From Actinomycetes bacterium (GTDB lineage Bacteria > Actinomycetota > Acidimicrobiia > Acidimicrobiales > Microtrichaceae): a stretch of 15,324 nucleotides of DNA. Both the position numbers and the translations under genes were made by a program. The notes below the pieces were generated by a model that was given only the letters and a program-made list of their open reading frames with translations, had not been told where the DNA came from and did no database searches. The DNA is taken from assembly GCA_023437745.1 (NCBI GenBank), contig JAEZFI010000048.1:1-15324 (forward strand), in the 5' to 3' direction. Below are positions 14,117-15,324 of this stretch, piece by piece (position 1 is the first letter of the stretch; each line of letters begins with the position of its first letter).

Positions 14117-14135
14117 CTCGGGATCAGATCCCGAG
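14117..14135. promoter_or_regulatory. Perfect 19-bp palindrome in whiB upstream region
   Basis: CTCGGGATC (14117-14125) and GATCCCGAG (14127-14135) form perfect 9-bp arms around one central A. It lies 44-62 bases before the WhiB-like start codon, in the transcribed leader if the promoter at 14221-14249 is right. This spacing and symmetry fit an operator for a dimeric regulator; the loop is too small for a good RNA hairpin. Which protein binds it is unknown. Confidence 0.45.
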
Positions 14136-14197
14136 TGGCGTCGGCGGCGGGCCGATGCCCTAGGTTCCTCCTCGGTTCCCGCCGCAGGGGTCGGGGC

Positions 14198-14217
14198 CTT
14201 GTGAAAAACCGAACAAG
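14198..14217. promoter_or_regulatory. Inverted repeat near predicted whiB transcription start
   Basis: CTTGT (14198-14202) is mirrored by ACAAG (14213-14217) across ten AT-rich bases. It lies in an AT-rich patch of the otherwise GC-rich divergent region, just downstream of the proposed whiB -10. It could be an operator, but such a short dyad can arise by chance. Confidence 0.25.
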
Positions 14218-14220
14218 ACA

Positions 14221-14249
14221 ACGGTACGGCCTGGAAACACTCCTGTAAA
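14221..14249 (-). promoter_or_regulatory. Candidate whiB promoter
   Basis: On the - strand TTTACA (14249-14244) and TACCGT (14226-14221) are 17 bases apart. The -35 matches TTGACA at five of six positions, while the -10 matches only three. A start near 14213 would give a leader of about 140 bases, which would contain the 19-bp palindrome. Confidence 0.3.
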
Positions 14250-14275
14250 GGAAAAGTTCAGAGGATTTGACCTGC

Positions 14276-14956
14276 ATGTTGATCATCGGCCACCGGGGCG
14301 CCTCCCACGACCACGCGGAGAACACACTCGCGGCCTTCCACGGGGCCCGTGAGCAGGGCGCCGACGGGATCGAGCTGGACGTCCGGAGGACCGCCGACGG
14401 TGTCCTCGTGGTCCACCACGACCCCCATCTGGCGGACGGCCGGGTCATCTCCACGCTGCGGGCGGACGAGCTGGGTGGCGAGGTGCCCACGCTGAGCGAG
14501 GCGCTGTTCCAGTGCGCCGACCTGTTCGTGAACGTCGAGATCAAGCACGGGGACGACGAGATCGCCTTCCACGAGGACCGGCGCCTCGCCGATCAGACCA
14601 TCGAGTGCTGGGCGGCGCTCCCCGAGCGCCCCGAGATCCTGATCTCCAGCTTCGACTTCGCCATCGTCGAGCGGGTCAAGGTGGTCGACCCGACCATCCC
14701 CACGGGCTACCTGGTGCTGGGGGTCGACGATCCGCACGACGCCGTGGCCCGCTGCGTGGCCGGGGGGCACCAGGCCGTGCACCCCTGGGACCCGATGGTG
14801 GACGAGGCGGTCGCACGCCGGTGCCTGGACGCCGGCCTCGAGCTGAACGTGTGGACCGTCGACGACCCCGACCGCATCGCGGTGCTCGCCGGGTGGGGCG
14901 TCACCAGCGTGATCACGAACCGTCCCGCCCTCGCCCGCGCCGCGCTGCCGGCCTGA
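14276..14956 (+). CDS. Glycerophosphodiester phosphodiesterase
   Basis: A 226-residue GDPD-family enzyme that hydrolyses glycerophosphodiesters to an alcohol and glycerol-3-phosphate, using a divalent metal in a TIM barrel. Visible catalytic and metal residues are His6-Arg7-Gly8 (IIGHRGAS), Glu15-Asn16-Thr17, Glu33 and Asp35 (IELDVRRT), His48 in VVHHDPHL, and Glu88 in NVEIK. The barrel ends with LNVWTVDDPD and GVTSVITNRP. Length is normal for cytosolic bacterial GDPDs and no signal peptide is seen, so it is intracellular. Start ATG 14276 lies ten bases after GAGGA (14261-14265); an in-frame TTG at 14267 is too near that site. It is divergent from the WhiB-like gene and followed by the hairpin repeats. 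Confidence 0.92.
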   Translation: MLIIGHRGASHDHAENTLAAFHGAREQGADGIELDVRRTADGVLVVHHDPHLADGRVISTLRADELGGEVPTLSEALFQCADLFVNVEIKHGDDEIAFHEDRRLADQTIECWAALPERPEILISSFDFAIVERVKVVDPTIPTGYLVLGVDDPHDAVARCVAGGHQAVHPWDPMVDEAVARRCLDAGLELNVWTVDDPDRIAVLAGWGVTSVITNRPALARAALPA

Positions 14957-14978
14957 CCGCCGACCGCACGCACGCAGC

Positions 14979-15108
14979 GTCGACTGTCGGTCCAGCGTGC
15001 GTCTGGCGCACGCACCATCGACTGTCGAGCGAGGGTGCGCGGCTCGCGGGCGCACGGAGGGTCGACTGTCGGTCCAGCGTGCGTGTGGCGCACGCACCGT
15101 CGACTGTC
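14979..15108. repeat. Tandem hairpin repeats bounded by TCGACTGTC
   Basis: The word TCGACTGTC occurs four times (starting at 14980, 15018, 15062 and 15100), separating three spacers of 29, 35 and 29 bases. Each spacer holds a GTGCG ... CGCAC inverted repeat. Two 48-base copies, 14979-15026 and 15061-15108, differ at only two positions. It lies between the GDPD stop and the stop of the - strand gene at the right edge and may act as a terminator or be a dispersed repeat family. Confidence 0.75.
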
Positions 15109-15324
15109 AGGGGAGCGTGTCGTAGGGAGGGTCCAGCGCCCGGCGACGGCGGACCACGGTGGTGACCGCCAGGCCGCCGAGCACCACGACCAACCCGGCC
15201 GCGGTGGCGACGCCGGCGAGGCTGCCGCTGTCGTCGCGTGACGTCGCGACCGCGGGCGCTGCGGCCCGTTCGTCGACGACCTCGGGTCCGTCCGCCGGGG
15301 TCGTGGTGGTGGTCGCACCGGCGG
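15107..15324 (-). CDS. C-terminus of a membrane-anchored exported protein (partial)
   Basis: The last 71 codons of a gene that runs off the right edge, ending at TGA 15109-15107. The visible part starts with a Thr-rich stretch (ATTTTTPADG) and a flexible region. It ends with one hydrophobic helix (LAGVATAAGLVVVLGGLAVTTVV), four arginines and a short tail (ALDPPYDTLP). This is the typical end of an extracytoplasmic protein held by a C-terminal membrane helix, with the basic residues inside. No sortase motif (LPxTG) is visible before the helix. The function cannot be told from this piece. Its stop codon begins inside the last TCGACTGTC repeat. Confidence 0.75.
   Translation of the reverse strand, partial: AGATTTTTPADGPEVVDERAAAPAVATSRDDSGSLAGVATAAGLVVVLGGLAVTTVVRRRRALDPPYDTLP

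Overview
The window is very GC-rich, with dense, often overlapping genes that start at ATG or GTG. It carries several markers typical of Actinobacteria: a WhiB-type Fe-S protein, a DUF3107 protein, a pair of Get3/ArsA-like ATPases resembling mycobacterial Rv3679/Rv3680, and a PdtaS-like histidine kinase. Threonine-rich linkers after lipoprotein signal peptides suggest Acidimicrobiia or a relative, but that placement is inference. There is no rRNA, tRNA, CRISPR array, transposase or phage gene, so this looks like chromosomal DNA.

Left part (115-3238, + strand): a tightly coupled envelope cluster. It encodes an OmpA-domain lipoprotein, a cysteine-rich lipoprotein that may have a degenerate VWA fold, two four-helix membrane proteins, and possibly a small Arg-rich protein. 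Start and stop codons overlap (GTGA, ATGA, TGATG), so it is probably one operon. I recognise no named system; it is the best candidate here for an undescribed one. Next comes a secreted Ca2+-dependent PI-PLC-like lipoprotein (3332-4549), ending at a strong hairpin.

Iron-sulfur part (4609-7656): on the - strand lie a SufR-like regulator and, overlapping it by GTGA, a cysteine-desulfurase-like protein whose PLP lysine position is arginine. Divergent from them is an Mrp/ApbC P-loop ATPase without the usual C-terminal CxxC. They may form a small Fe-S maintenance locus in which both enzymes are atypical.

Get3-like part (7709-11570, + strand): DUF3107, two Get3/ArsA-like ATPases and a GAF/PAS HisKA_2 histidine kinase, with gaps of 1, -1 and 7 nt. 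This gene order suggests that the ATPase pair and the kinase are expressed together.

Right part (11585-15324): a - strand lipoprotein gene with five HYR modules and about four and a half RCC1 repeats has two apparent frame disruptions but keeps its promoter, ribosome binding site and signal peptide. Next is a WhiB1-like gene (- strand) with a terminator and an upstream region containing a perfect 19-bp palindrome. Divergent from it is a glycerophosphodiester phosphodiesterase. A small cluster of repeated hairpins marked by TCGACTGTC follows. The window ends inside a - strand gene whose C-terminus is a membrane anchor with a basic tail.
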